54,822 nt of DNA from Acholeplasmataceae bacterium (lineage in GTDB: Bacteria; Bacillota_I; Bacilli_A; ML615J-28; CAG-313), in the NCBI GenBank assembly GCA_012838545.1, contig DUPC01000041.1, positions 1 through 54,822 on the forward strand, given 5' to 3'. Below, piece by piece: positions 32,159 through 41,951 of the stretch. Every line of letters starts with the position of its first letter. Position 1 is the stretch's first letter. The notes under the pieces were generated by a model. The model did no database searches. It was not told where the DNA came from and was given only the letters and a program-made list of their open reading frames with translations. The position numbers and the translations under genes are program-made.

Positions 32159-33184
32159 ATGGCACGTGAAAAAATGCGCATCGACGATGATTCTTTACGT
32201 GAACAGATTCTATCTAAAGCCGATATTAAACGGGCCCGTCGTCAAGAAAAAAAACTTAAAAAATTCGGGATTCGGGATGAATCCAAAATGGGCAAAGTGG
32301 AACGTTTCTTTTACCTCCAACAAAAGAAACGCCGAATTAAACGCAAGAAAAGAATTAGCCGGAGCCTCGGCGGGGACATCGCTTTATTCATTGTGTTGGC
32401 TCTCTTTGGTTCATTTAGCGCCTATCCTTTGATTTATACGATATTTGCGGCGTTCAAGCCGTTAAATGAGCTCTTCATTTATCCGCCGCGTTTGTTTGTG
32501 CAAAATCCTACTTTAGATAATTTCACCGATTTGATAATGTTGATGGAAGAATCCTGGGTTCCGTTCTCGCGGTATTTCTTCAATACCATCTTTATTACCT
32601 TGGCAGGAACCGTCGGACACGTCCTTATTGCTTCGATGGCGGCTTATCCTCTAGCCAAACATAAGTTCCCGGGTTCCAAACTTCTCTTTGCTTTGGTCGT
32701 ATATTCCTTGATGTTTGCACCTCAAGTAACCGCTACGCCAAGCTATATCATCTTTAGTACAATTGGCCTAATCGACAGCCCTTGGGCTATCATTATCCCG
32801 GCTTTCTCCAGTTCCTTGGGGTTATATTTGATGAAGCAATTTATGTCTGATATCCCTATGGAACTGATTGAGTCTGCGAAAATCGACGGAGCCAATGAAT
32901 TCCAAATTTATTGGCGCGTTGTCATGCCGCTAGTCAAACCGGCATGGCTTACCTTGATTATCCTTCTATTCCAGCGCCTATGGAATAACGATGGAGGAAC
33001 ATATATCTACAGCGAGCAATTGAAACCGCTGTCTTATGCGCTCCATCAAATTGTGAATGCGGGGGTCGGACGTGCCGGTACTGCTTCAGCCGTAATTTTA
33101 ATTATGATGATTGTACCAATATCCGTTTTTATCCTTTCCCAAACACAAATCATCGAAACCATGGCGCATTCCGGAATGAAGTAG
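32159..33184 (+). CDS. carbohydrate ABC transporter permease (MalG-type)
   Basis: A 341-residue inner-membrane permease partnering the previous gene. A basic, Lys/Arg-rich cytoplasmic N-terminus (about 1-75) precedes six or so membrane helices. The EAA loop is ELIESAKIDGANEFQIYWRVVMP. No ATP-binding subunit gene is present in the window; Firmicutes sugar importers often share one MsmX-type ATPase encoded elsewhere. Confidence 0.9.
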   Translation: MAREKMRIDDDSLREQILSKADIKRARRQEKKLKKFGIRDESKMGKVERFFYLQQKKRRIKRKKRISRSLGGDIALFIVLALFGSFSAYPLIYTIFAAFKPLNELFIYPPRLFVQNPTLDNFTDLIMLMEESWVPFSRYFFNTIFITLAGTVGHVLIASMAAYPLAKHKFPGSKLLFALVVYSLMFAPQVTATPSYIIFSTIGLIDSPWAIIIPAFSSSLGLYLMKQFMSDIPMELIESAKIDGANEFQIYWRVVMPLVKPAWLTLIILLFQRLWNNDGGTYIYSEQLKPLSYALHQIVNAGVGRAGTASAVILIMMIVPISVFILSQTQIIETMAHSGMK

Positions 33185-33197
33185 GGAGGGCATTTAA

Positions 33198-36005
33198 ATG
33201 CAAAAATATTTCAGAAAAATATGTTTATTTCTCTTGCTTTTAATCAGTATGATTATTATCCCGACCTTTGTGGTGGATGCGGCGACATACAACTATGACT
33301 TTTGGAAAAACGTTGTCCCATCCTCGGAAGGACTTGCCTATAAAGATACTTATTATGGTAAAGATATTCCATTTGGCGGTGCGGAACAAAAAGCCTGGAG
33401 CGGAACCCAAAAAGACGGAACCGCTTATACAACCAAAAAAAGCGTGTGGGTTCGCAAAGAATCCGTCACAATGCCTTTTTCTGCTTGGGATGTCAACCAA
33501 TGGGAATTTCGCAACCTAAGCGATTATACTTCCATATCCTTACACGAAATGGTTCAGACCAAGGAAGTCATTCGCCCTCAAACGCCGGTAACGGTCGTTA
33601 TCCCTAATGGCGTTCCGGATTTACACCGTGTGCAAGCTGATGCTAAAGACGAACTTGCTGAATTCATTGAAACCGAATTCGGCAGTCTCGATGATTATCC
33701 GGAAATCATGAAGACCTTCATTCAAGATATTGTGAACCAAACAAATGCGGATTTTGCGGCTGCGGAAGAAATTGACGATATCGTAAATATTCTTCTTGCC
33801 ACCAAAAAAACGCTCATTGCCACCGAACCGATTGCTTCCCAGAATCCGGAAACCATTGAAGAAGTTAAGGCAAGTGCCAAATCGGCAGTTAACGATTATG
33901 CCACGGCTTATAATTACCAAGCTGATAAACAAACCGAAATCAATAGTTTTGTTTCCGATGCCAATGATAAAATCGATGGCAGTGACGAAATCTTGGAAAT
34001 CGTAAGCTCTTTCGATGAATTGAAAGATAATGTCAATCAAGTCTTTATTCTTGTAAATGTGGTTGCCAAAGATCTCTTTATTTCCGAATATGCAAGCGGA
34101 GAGGGTTTCGACCGTTATTTGGAAATCTATAACGGCACCGATAACGTAGTTGATTTATCAAAATACGCTTTAAGAATTTTCCCAAGCGGAGTCAGCGGTC
34201 CAATCAACGATTCAACGATTGTGCCGTTAAATGGATCCCTTGGTACAAATCAAACCTTAGTCATTGCCCATGAAAATGCGGGTAGTGCGATTGCTGAAAA
34301 AGCAGATTTATCATCAAGTATCGCTTGTTCTTTTGACGGCAACGATGCGATTGCTTTGGTTAAGAAGAACAGCTTCAACAATTGGGAAATTATTGATTTG
34401 TTCGGCACAATCCTCAATACGGGACCGCTTAATGCCGGGATTTCCGAAGACAGCATTTCTTACGAAGATTTCAAGGTTTTTGGCGATAAGATTTATCTAT
34501 TGGATGCCAGACATTTATATAAAGAAACCGTCATTATCAATGAAATGCCGGTGGAAGTCCAAGGCAGAAGCTGCATCTTCGTTATTAACAGCGAAATGAA
34601 ATGGGAAACGGTTTATGATGAATTTGTCATAACCGATTATGTTAAAGCAAAACTTGATGCTTTCTACCGTTTCACCACACCGCTTGATGAAATTACTCCC
34701 GCTCAAGTCAAATCAACCGACTTGATGGTTAAAGCACCATATGTCCCTTACAGCAAAGATTCTTCCAAAGCAGCAATTTATCTCTATAGCGCGGAAGGGT
34801 TGGCTATTACCGAAGGACATATTTATGTAGCGGATACCAAACATTCCCGGGTTGTGAAAATCAACAAAACAACCCTCGAGGTGGAAGAAGTCTTCTTAAC
34901 TCCTGACGACCCTACCTTCTTCCAATATGATGGCTCGGAAACCTTAGCCGAAACACTTAGAACGGTTTACCGGCCATCGAAAATTGTCGTCAATAATACC
35001 GAGCGTTTATACGTTATTGCCAAAGGGGTTTATGAAGGGATTATGGAATACGGTCCAACCGGAAACTTCAATCGCTTCATGGGTAAAAACGAAGTTGTGG
35101 CAAATCCTTTGAAACTCTTCTGGGCAAAAGTGTTCTCGGAAATCCAACTCGCAACAATTGCCCTTGACTTACCGCCGGAATTTACCAATATCACAATTGA
35201 TAAAGCCGGATTCCTTTATACGACATCCAAACCGGACCCAGACGATCCGCTTGCTTCCAAGATGATTAAAATGATTAACACCAACGGCAAAGACGTCTTA
35301 AAACGAAACGGTTATGTATCTCCGGATGGCGATGCCCGCTATGTAGCCGCAACCGATGTCAAAGGTGCGATTTTGGGTCCAACCATTTTCTCAGCCATTT
35401 CGGTCAACGACATCGGCAATTACACAGCGGTAGACAGCAAACGGGGACGACTGTTCACTTACGACTCCGAAGGAAACTTACTCTATATTTCGGGCGAAAA
35501 AGGCCAATTGTCCAACAGCATCAATGATCCGGTCGCCGTCAATTATTTCCCAACTACCAATCTTGACGGAGCAGAAACTGAACTCGTATTGGTGCTTGAC
35601 CGCGGTTCCAAAAGCATCATTTCCTTTGCCACTACAACTTTTGGTGATTTAATCAACAAAGCTACTAAATTATATTTGGAAAATGATGTTATCGGGGCCG
35701 AACAATACTGGCGCGAAGTAATTAAAATGAACAGTAACTACGAACTTGGCTATATCGGTATCGGCAAAAGCTTGTTAAGAAGAGGCCAATACAAAGAAGC
35801 CATGGAATACTTTGAACTTGGCCACAGTTCCACTTATTATTCGAAAGCATATCAACAATACCGCGACAATTATTTAAAAGAAAACTTCGATTGGATTATG
35901 TCCGGAATCCTGTTGGGATGCTTTGTGCTAATCGCCGCTGTTTATTTCGTGCGCTTAAGAAAAGGATATAAACCGGAAGAAGAGGAGGGTGGCGCCAATG
36001 ACTAA
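33198..36005 (+). CDS. membrane-anchored NHL-propeller/lamin-tail/TPR protein
   Basis: A 935-residue surface protein with a signal peptide (about 1-28). The first strand pattern of an NHL-type beta-propeller (YNYDFWKNVVPSSEGLAY) appears at about 30-110. A helical insert (about 135-285) and a lamin-tail-like domain (about 288-400, DLFISEYASGEGFDRYLEIYNGT) interrupt it. The propeller then resumes (about 420-815, GLAITEGHIYVADTKHSRVVKI). TPR-like repeats (about 820-885) and one membrane helix (about 900-922) end in an acidic cytoplasmic tail. Similar NHL-TPR proteins accompany DUF5696 proteins and permeases in some Bacilli, from memory. The function is unknown; scaffold or substrate receptor for the importer is a guess. 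Confidence 0.72.
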   Translation: MQKYFRKICLFLLLLISMIIIPTFVVDAATYNYDFWKNVVPSSEGLAYKDTYYGKDIPFGGAEQKAWSGTQKDGTAYTTKKSVWVRKESVTMPFSAWDVNQWEFRNLSDYTSISLHEMVQTKEVIRPQTPVTVVIPNGVPDLHRVQADAKDELAEFIETEFGSLDDYPEIMKTFIQDIVNQTNADFAAAEEIDDIVNILLATKKTLIATEPIASQNPETIEEVKASAKSAVNDYATAYNYQADKQTEINSFVSDANDKIDGSDEILEIVSSFDELKDNVNQVFILVNVVAKDLFISEYASGEGFDRYLEIYNGTDNVVDLSKYALRIFPSGVSGPINDSTIVPLNGSLGTNQTLVIAHENAGSAIAEKADLSSSIACSFDGNDAIALVKKNSFNNWEIIDLFGTILNTGPLNAGISEDSISYEDFKVFGDKIYLLDARHLYKETVIINEMPVEVQGRSCIFVINSEMKWETVYDEFVITDYVKAKLDAFYRFTTPLDEITPAQVKSTDLMVKAPYVPYSKDSSKAAIYLYSAEGLAITEGHIYVADTKHSRVVKINKTTLEVEEVFLTPDDPTFFQYDGSETLAETLRTVYRPSKIVVNNTERLYVIAKGVYEGIMEYGPTGNFNRFMGKNEVVANPLKLFWAKVFSEIQLATIALDLPPEFTNITIDKAGFLYTTSKPDPDDPLASKMIKMINTNGKDVLKRNGYVSPDGDARYVAATDVKGAILGPTIFSAISVNDIGNYTAVDSKRGRLFTYDSEGNLLYISGEKGQLSNSINDPVAVNYFPTTNLDGAETELVLVLDRGSKSIISFATTTFGDLINKATKLYLENDVIGAEQYWREVIKMNSNYELGYIGIGKSLLRRGQYKEAMEYFELGHSSTYYSKAYQQYRDNYLKENFDWIMSGILLGCFVLIAAVYFVRLRKGYKPEEEEGGAND

Positions 36006-36639
36006 AGGTCAACAAATCTTAGAAGACTATATTAAGTTTCCCCTCTATATTCTTACTCATCCAATCCAAGGATACCGTCAATTCAAAGAAGAGAAAAAAG
36101 GCAAAACATCCGTAGGATTGTTTTACCTTGCGATGATGATACTTGCTTCTATTTTTGAATACAAATACACCGGACCGGTTGTTGCGATGTATGACCAAAC
36201 TAAATTCAGCAGCATCTCCATAATCGTTTACACGATTGTTCCGGTTGTTGTGTTGGCTGTTGCCAACTGGAGTATTACCACCCTTTTGGACGGCAAAGGC
36301 AAAATGAAAGAAATCTTCCTAATGGGTTGTTATTCTTTCTTCCCGGTGGTCTTTACGACATTCCTATGCGTTATTTTAAGCAATGTCGTAACGGAAAACG
36401 AAGTCGGTTTCCTCAACTTGTTATATATCGTTGCTACCTTTTTGCAAGGTTATCTAATATTTATGGGGTTAGTTGTGCTTCATGAATACGGCATCGGTAA
36501 AACTTTGGCAACTGTCTTCTTAACCGTCATCGCAACCATGGTTATCATGTTTATTGCTTTGTTAATATTTGACTTATCTCAACAAATCTATGGATTTTTA
36601 TATTCACTGTATTATGAAATCTCCATGAGGTTCTTTTAG
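35998..36639 (+). CDS. YIP1-like multi-pass membrane protein
   Basis: A 213-residue protein with about five membrane helices. The N-terminus (DYIKFPLYILTHPIQGYRQFKEEKKGK) and the helix spacing fit bacterial YIP1-domain proteins. The ATG at 35998 is chosen because GGAGGG lies about 8 nt upstream; a GTG at 35989 sits on that site. It overlaps the preceding gene by 8 bp, so the products are made together. The role is unknown; it probably forms part of the same membrane assembly. Confidence 0.7.
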   Translation: MTKGQQILEDYIKFPLYILTHPIQGYRQFKEEKKGKTSVGLFYLAMMILASIFEYKYTGPVVAMYDQTKFSSISIIVYTIVPVVVLAVANWSITTLLDGKGKMKEIFLMGCYSFFPVVFTTFLCVILSNVVTENEVGFLNLLYIVATFLQGYLIFMGLVVLHEYGIGKTLATVFLTVIATMVIMFIALLIFDLSQQIYGFLYSLYYEISMRFF

Positions 36640-36647
36640 GAGGTGAC

Positions 36648-39600
36648 ATGATGGAAAATACTGTGACGAAAAGATATTGGCCTAAATGGTTAACCTTTAA
36701 AAGAACGCTTCTGTTACTTCTTTTCTTTGGGGTTACAATCTTCCTCTTAGTCTACTTCTTGGGTGGCTACAAACCGCTTGTGGAAGCATCCAATGCCCAA
36801 CCTTTCTCCAAAGAAGGTTTCATCCCTTATTCCGAATTGGAAGAAATGGCGTATGCGGAAGTGGACAAGTGGATTGACGAACTTCCTTATGACGAAAGCG
36901 ATACTTGGGAAGATAAAATCGCATCCTTAAGATACAATGAACAAAAAACGCCGCTTGAAAGCGCAATTGCTCAAGAAAGTACCAAAGCCGATACCGAAAG
37001 AAAAGCTTTGGCAAAAGAGGTAACTACTTTAACGCAAGAGATAAGCGCTTTAGAGACGGAACGTCAAACAAAAATTGACGCGGGAGCTTCGGAAGACGAT
37101 GACGAAATCAAGGAAATAGATGACCAAATCGCCGTCAAAGAAGCGGAAATCCAAGCGTTGAATGATGAAATTGCATTTTGGGATAATGAGTTCAATCGAT
37201 ATCAAGACCTATATATAAGCATGCTTTTATTGACTTTGCCGAAAAAAGCAGAATATCGGAAAACCCAAATGCTTGCCTCGTTCACTTTCGAAAAAATGTT
37301 CGAAAATGACGATTATGCTTTCTATTTTAATAAACGCAACACGATGTTCAAACTGGTGGAAAAAGCAACCGGAGTGGAGTGGTATTCCAATCCGCAAGTT
37401 CCAGACGATTTCAACGATACCACGGTCAATAGCGAAATTCAAAGATCGACCGTCAATCTTTACTACATCGGCAGCAAAGGTTCGACCAAGCTGTATAACA
37501 CCTTTACATACAGCGTTTCCGATGTTGGTGAAGATAAAGATGAAATCGAACCAAACTTTAGTGTAAAAATTGATCTCCAAAACAAAACAATTCAAGTATT
37601 GTACGTGTTGGAAAAACGCGGGATTGACTACACTTATTTCCCATATCGCATTTCGAAAGAACGTTTGGAAGAAGTTTTGGCTCGCAATGCTCAATTAATC
37701 GAAGCTGGTGAGCTTCCAGAAGACAAACGTTTAACCGACTGGGAAATAGCGTTAATCAAAACCGAATATTTTGAATTAAAGAAAGAAACAATGGAAGACG
37801 GAACCGTTCGGGAAGTTTATCACCGAAAAGGTTCGGTTGCGCCAAACGATATTAAATTGCAAATCCGCAAAGACTTATATAAATATTTATATGAGATGTG
37901 CGGATATACTCAGGAAGAATCCGAACGGGATAATGCGGAATTCAATGTAGAAATCGATATTGCAAAACCAACCTTTGAAATCGCCATTGAATATCAGTTA
38001 ACTGAATTCGGTTTAAAGACCACTTTGTTGGCTAACTCGATTGTGGAAACTCCGGAATATCCGATTGCCAATATTGATATTTTGCCTTATTTCACGATTG
38101 CTCACCATTCCAATGAAGGTTACATGATTATTCCTGACGGCAGCGGCGCCATAATGAATTACAACAACGGAAAAACTACCTATAATCAATATTCGCAACG
38201 CGTCTATGGCAATGATCTTGCGAAGAAGCAGCTTATCAAACAAACAGCTACCGAACAAATCCTTTTACCGATGTTTGCAACAGTTAACACTACCAAACAA
38301 ACGGGTTTTTTGGTCGATGTTATCCAGGGCGCTCCGCAATTGCTTTTGACCGCCGATATCAGTAAACGGACCGAAGCTTATAATAAAATCTATTATTCCG
38401 CTTATTTCCGGGAAAGCCAAAGAGTCACAATCGGTACCGGATGGTATGCCACCGAACATGTCAAGTGGACGAAAAACATGGTTAAAACCGATATTGTTTT
38501 GGATTATCATATGTTAAAAGCAAGCGAATTGACTTATTCGCAAATTGCCAAAAAATATCGCAATATTTTAATTGACCGTTTTCAATTGACCAAAAACGAC
38601 AATACCGACAAAACGGTTGTAAACATTGATTTGCTCGGTGTTTATGATTTTCGCAATGATTTCCTTGGTATCGGTTATACCGATAAGAAGACTTTGACAA
38701 CTTTCCAACAAGCCATGGAAATCATCGATGCTTTAATCGAATTCCAAGATGATATCAATATCATCTATCGCGGTTGGCGCGATGAAGGATTGGTCGACGA
38801 AAGCTTCCAAGACATGAGTTACAGTAAACTCTTAGGGCGAAAGAAAGCACTCAATGAATTGAGTGAAAAACTTGATGAATTAAATATTGACTTATATCCA
38901 TTCGTCAATTTTGGTGAAGTCAACCAATATCAGGAGCGTTTTGGCCGTAATTACTACACGGCGCGCGATGTGGCAAGCGATATCCTTCAGAAATATCCGT
39001 TCGACCCGTCGACCTATTTGTTCGACAAAACCAAACGTCCGATTTATCCGGTTTCGCCAAGATTCTACGAACGTTTCATGCAAAATATTGTTGAAGAATA
39101 TGATTTTGGTTTCGATAATATGGCTTTCGAAAACCTTGGCAGCGCCTTAGTTGGAGATTACAAGAAACGCAACGAATTTACGAAATTCTCTGCAATGCTT
39201 GCCAGCATCAATTCTTTAGAAATGGCAAGGGGACGTTTTGCCAAAATGGCACTCTATTCGCCATACGATTTTGCTTTGCCATATACTTCAATTGCCTTGG
39301 ATGTTCCATACACTTCATCCACATACGAGATTTTTGACTATTCAATTCCGTTTTATCAAATGGTTATATCCGGTTTATTCGATTACAGCGGAATGGTCGT
39401 CAATGCCAACGATGAAAAAGGTTTGAACTTCCATATCATGCATATTTTAGAAACCGGATCGAATGTTCACTTTGTCTTCAGCTTCGAAGATTCCGCTAAG
39501 CTTATTCAAACCGATTACAATTATTATTATTACACTCAATACAGCAAATGGATGCAAGACGTTGAAGACCTAACCGGTATCATCAACAATATCGGCATTC

Positions 39601-39773
39601 ATGGCAAAGAATTAATGAGCCATGAATTGGTGGGCAACAACACTTATCGGGTAATCTACGAAAACGATGTGGAAAGGGTTACGATTTATTTCAATTATTC
39701 CGATGCCATCGTAACAGCAGACGGCATCGACATCAATCCGTTAAGTTATGTTTATCAGAAAGGAGTGCTTTAA
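36648..39773 (+). CDS. DUF5696-like large membrane-anchored protein
   Basis: A 1041-residue protein anchored by one N-terminal helix (about 22-42). A coiled coil (about 104-185, repeated Glu/Lys/Ile heptads) precedes the DUF5696-like region. That region has a beta-rich half (about 210-580, NNGYMIIPDGSGA-type strand) and a likely TIM-barrel half (about 650-900, LLGVYDFRNDF then LYPFVNFGEVNQYQERFG). No catalytic residues can be named with confidence, but a barrel beside glycosidases hints at a sugar-active enzyme. The ribosome site AGGAGGTGA fits the second ATG (36651) slightly better than the first. It sits between the YIP1-like gene and the second permease pair. Confidence 0.75.
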   Translation: MMENTVTKRYWPKWLTFKRTLLLLLFFGVTIFLLVYFLGGYKPLVEASNAQPFSKEGFIPYSELEEMAYAEVDKWIDELPYDESDTWEDKIASLRYNEQKTPLESAIAQESTKADTERKALAKEVTTLTQEISALETERQTKIDAGASEDDDEIKEIDDQIAVKEAEIQALNDEIAFWDNEFNRYQDLYISMLLLTLPKKAEYRKTQMLASFTFEKMFENDDYAFYFNKRNTMFKLVEKATGVEWYSNPQVPDDFNDTTVNSEIQRSTVNLYYIGSKGSTKLYNTFTYSVSDVGEDKDEIEPNFSVKIDLQNKTIQVLYVLEKRGIDYTYFPYRISKERLEEVLARNAQLIEAGELPEDKRLTDWEIALIKTEYFELKKETMEDGTVREVYHRKGSVAPNDIKLQIRKDLYKYLYEMCGYTQEESERDNAEFNVEIDIAKPTFEIAIEYQLTEFGLKTTLLANSIVETPEYPIANIDILPYFTIAHHSNEGYMIIPDGSGAIMNYNNGKTTYNQYSQRVYGNDLAKKQLIKQTATEQILLPMFATVNTTKQTGFLVDVIQGAPQLLLTADISKRTEAYNKIYYSAYFRESQRVTIGTGWYATEHVKWTKNMVKTDIVLDYHMLKASELTYSQIAKKYRNILIDRFQLTKNDNTDKTVVNIDLLGVYDFRNDFLGIGYTDKKTLTTFQQAMEIIDALIEFQDDINIIYRGWRDEGLVDESFQDMSYSKLLGRKKALNELSEKLDELNIDLYPFVNFGEVNQYQERFGRNYYTARDVASDILQKYPFDPSTYLFDKTKRPIYPVSPRFYERFMQNIVEEYDFGFDNMAFENLGSALVGDYKKRNEFTKFSAMLASINSLEMARGRFAKMALYSPYDFALPYTSIALDVPYTSSTYEIFDYSIPFYQMVISGLFDYSGMVVNANDEKGLNFHIMHILETGSNVHFVFSFEDSAKLIQTDYNYYYYTQYSKWMQDVEDLTGIINNIGIHGKELMSHELVGNNTYRVIYENDVERVTIYFNYSDAIVTADGIDINPLSYVYQKGVL

Positions 39774-39776
39774 TCG

Positions 39777-40880
39777 ATGTTTAGTAAACTGAAAGAAAAA
39801 ATTAAAGCGTCCTTTTCTGAACTTGGGGTAACTATAAAGGAAAAATACCGCAATTCCAAATTACCGGACTTTTTCGCCAAATGTTGGCATTACATTTTGA
39901 TTGGTTTATACTACGTCTTTTGGCCGTTCATTAAGTTAAAGCAAAAAACCTACGACAAGTTAAGATATGACCAACAAAAAATAGTTGTTTCCATTATTTT
40001 CTTGTCTCCCGTCCTTTTCGGATTTATCGTTTTCTTTGCTTATCCGTTGATAATGTCGTTTATCTACTCTTTCAGTACCGTGCAAGCGGCAGGCGGAAAA
40101 GCTACGATATACTTTGGTCAATACTTCCAAACCAAAGGGGTCTACGAAAATCCGATTTACGACTTGTTTCACAACTATAAATATGCTTTTAGAGTGAATG
40201 CGGACTTTCCGGTGCAACTGGTTAACACAATCCGCGATACAGCAATCGACACCGTGGTTATTGCCATTTTCAGTTTGTTGATTGCGGTAATGTTGAATAG
40301 CAAATTTAGAGGCCGTGCCTTTGTCCGAGCGGTCTTCTTCCTACCAGTTATTCTAAACTCCGAAGCGATTGATGCGGCGATTGATAAAGCCAGTACCGTG
40401 GATGCGGTGTTGAATTCGATGGGAAGCGGTGCCTTAAGGGCCATCTTTGACTTAAATATGTTTATGGTGTCAATCGGTTTGCCGGTCGGCTTAGTTAATT
40501 TCCTATCCGGCATTACAACCGCAATCTACCGGACCATTTCCTATTCCGGGGTGCAGATCTTGATTTTCCTTGCGGCTATTCAATCTGTGCCAACGCATCT
40601 TTATGAGGCCGCGCGAATAGAAGGGGCGACGAAGTACGAGTCGTTCTGGAAGATAACCTTGCCAATGGTATCGCCAATTATCATGACTGTTGTTGTTTAT
40701 ACGATTATCGACTCATTCTTAAGATCGGAAGTCAACGATATTATCAATATTCAATTAACAAATGCGAATTACGGCTATCATGCAGCTATGTCATGGATTT
40801 ACATGCTTAGTTCAATATTGCTTTTAACCGTATCGTTATTCTTGTTATCGAAGGTGGTGTTCTATCAAGATGAAAGATAA
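39777..40880 (+). CDS. sugar ABC transporter permease, second pair (MalF-type)
   Basis: A 367-residue permease. A basic cytoplasmic N-terminus with one early hydrophobic segment (about 35-50) precedes six or so helices from about 70 onward. The EAA loop is LYEAARIEGATKYESFWKITLPM. The segment between the first helices (about 100-145) is long and may face outside. It starts 3 bp after the DUF5696-like gene and overlaps its partner by 11 bp. Confidence 0.88.
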   Translation: MFSKLKEKIKASFSELGVTIKEKYRNSKLPDFFAKCWHYILIGLYYVFWPFIKLKQKTYDKLRYDQQKIVVSIIFLSPVLFGFIVFFAYPLIMSFIYSFSTVQAAGGKATIYFGQYFQTKGVYENPIYDLFHNYKYAFRVNADFPVQLVNTIRDTAIDTVVIAIFSLLIAVMLNSKFRGRAFVRAVFFLPVILNSEAIDAAIDKASTVDAVLNSMGSGALRAIFDLNMFMVSIGLPVGLVNFLSGITTAIYRTISYSGVQILIFLAAIQSVPTHLYEAARIEGATKYESFWKITLPMVSPIIMTVVVYTIIDSFLRSEVNDIINIQLTNANYGYHAAMSWIYMLSSILLLTVSLFLLSKVVFYQDER

Positions 40881-41934
40881 AAAGAGCCGCCAAGAATTAA
40901 AACAAATGGCGATTGCCAAATACCAAGCAATTAAAGCGGATTTGCAAAATCCGGTTAAAAAAGCGGTCCGTTCTCGCAAAATGGCCGATAGTGCCAGTTC
41001 CTTTTTAAGAGCTGTGATTATTACGGGATTATCGTTTATCATTTTATTCCCGATTTTCCAACAAATCACTCTCGCGTTAAGACACCCCGAAGATATCAAC
41101 AATCCATTGATTATTTGGATTCCGGAGAAATTTTCACTTCTTAACTTTACCATTTCAATTCGGCTTCTTTCCTATTGGAAAGCTTTAATCAACAATATCA
41201 AAGTATCTACAATCGTTATGCTTTTGCAAATCGCTTCTACTTCCTTAGCTGGGTATGCTTTTGCAAGGTTAAAGTTTAAAGGCAGCAACGTCCTATTCTG
41301 GATTCTCATGATTACCTTAATCATGCCTCCACAAACAACTGCTGTTTCGCGACTTTTATATTTCAGCAACTTTGATATATTGGGAATCATTAAGCTCTTT
41401 AACGGGGGCAAGACCATCATGATCAGAGGAGCGGGAAAAGACGGAATCTTCTACCTCATGGCCGTAACCGGCCAAGGCATCAGAGCATCGCTTTTCATCT
41501 ATCTCTTCCGTCAGTTTTTCCGAGGTATTCCGGTTGAACTGGAAGAATCCGCACAAATCGACGGTGCCAGCATCTTCAGAACTTTCTGGAGCGTAATGTT
41601 GCCGAACGCTCGCGGAGTCATGGTAACCGTGGGACTGTTTGCCTTTGTATGGCAATGGAATGACGTCTTTTATTCCAACCTCTTTAGTGTGGACTCGGCG
41701 AACTTTCCGCTGCTTTCACCGCGTTTGCTAAATACGGCGGAATGGCTCAACAACTTGTTGAAAGCAACAGGCTTATCGTTCCTCGTTGGGCCGGATATTC
41801 GCGACAATCCGCTCTTTACTTCATTGATTGCCAATACTTCAGCTTTCCTGATAATGTTACCACTTTTAATCGCTTATCTATTTGTTCAAAGACTCTTTGT
41901 TGAGGGTATTGAAAGAACCGGAATCGTGGGTTAA
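40870..41934 (+). CDS. carbohydrate ABC transporter permease, second pair (MalG-type)
   Basis: A 354-residue membrane permease with EAA loop ELEESAQIDGASIFRTFWSVMLP and the typical C-terminal PLLIAYLFVQRLFVEGI ending. A basic N-terminus (about 1-45) precedes the first helix. Two complete permease pairs in one operon are unusual; they may form two importers or one system with alternative pores. No ATPase gene lies nearby. Confidence 0.9.
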   Translation: MKDKKSRQELKQMAIAKYQAIKADLQNPVKKAVRSRKMADSASSFLRAVIITGLSFIILFPIFQQITLALRHPEDINNPLIIWIPEKFSLLNFTISIRLLSYWKALINNIKVSTIVMLLQIASTSLAGYAFARLKFKGSNVLFWILMITLIMPPQTTAVSRLLYFSNFDILGIIKLFNGGKTIMIRGAGKDGIFYLMAVTGQGIRASLFIYLFRQFFRGIPVELEESAQIDGASIFRTFWSVMLPNARGVMVTVGLFAFVWQWNDVFYSNLFSVDSANFPLLSPRLLNTAEWLNNLLKATGLSFLVGPDIRDNPLFTSLIANTSAFLIMLPLLIAYLFVQRLFVEGIERTGIVG

Positions 41935-41951
41935 GAAAGGAATGGGTGGTT

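Noticed and set aside
30796-41934. An ATP-binding subunit for the importer in this window
   Set aside because: No Walker A plus LSGGQ protein is encoded here. A shared MsmX-type ATPase elsewhere is the usual solution in Firmicutes.
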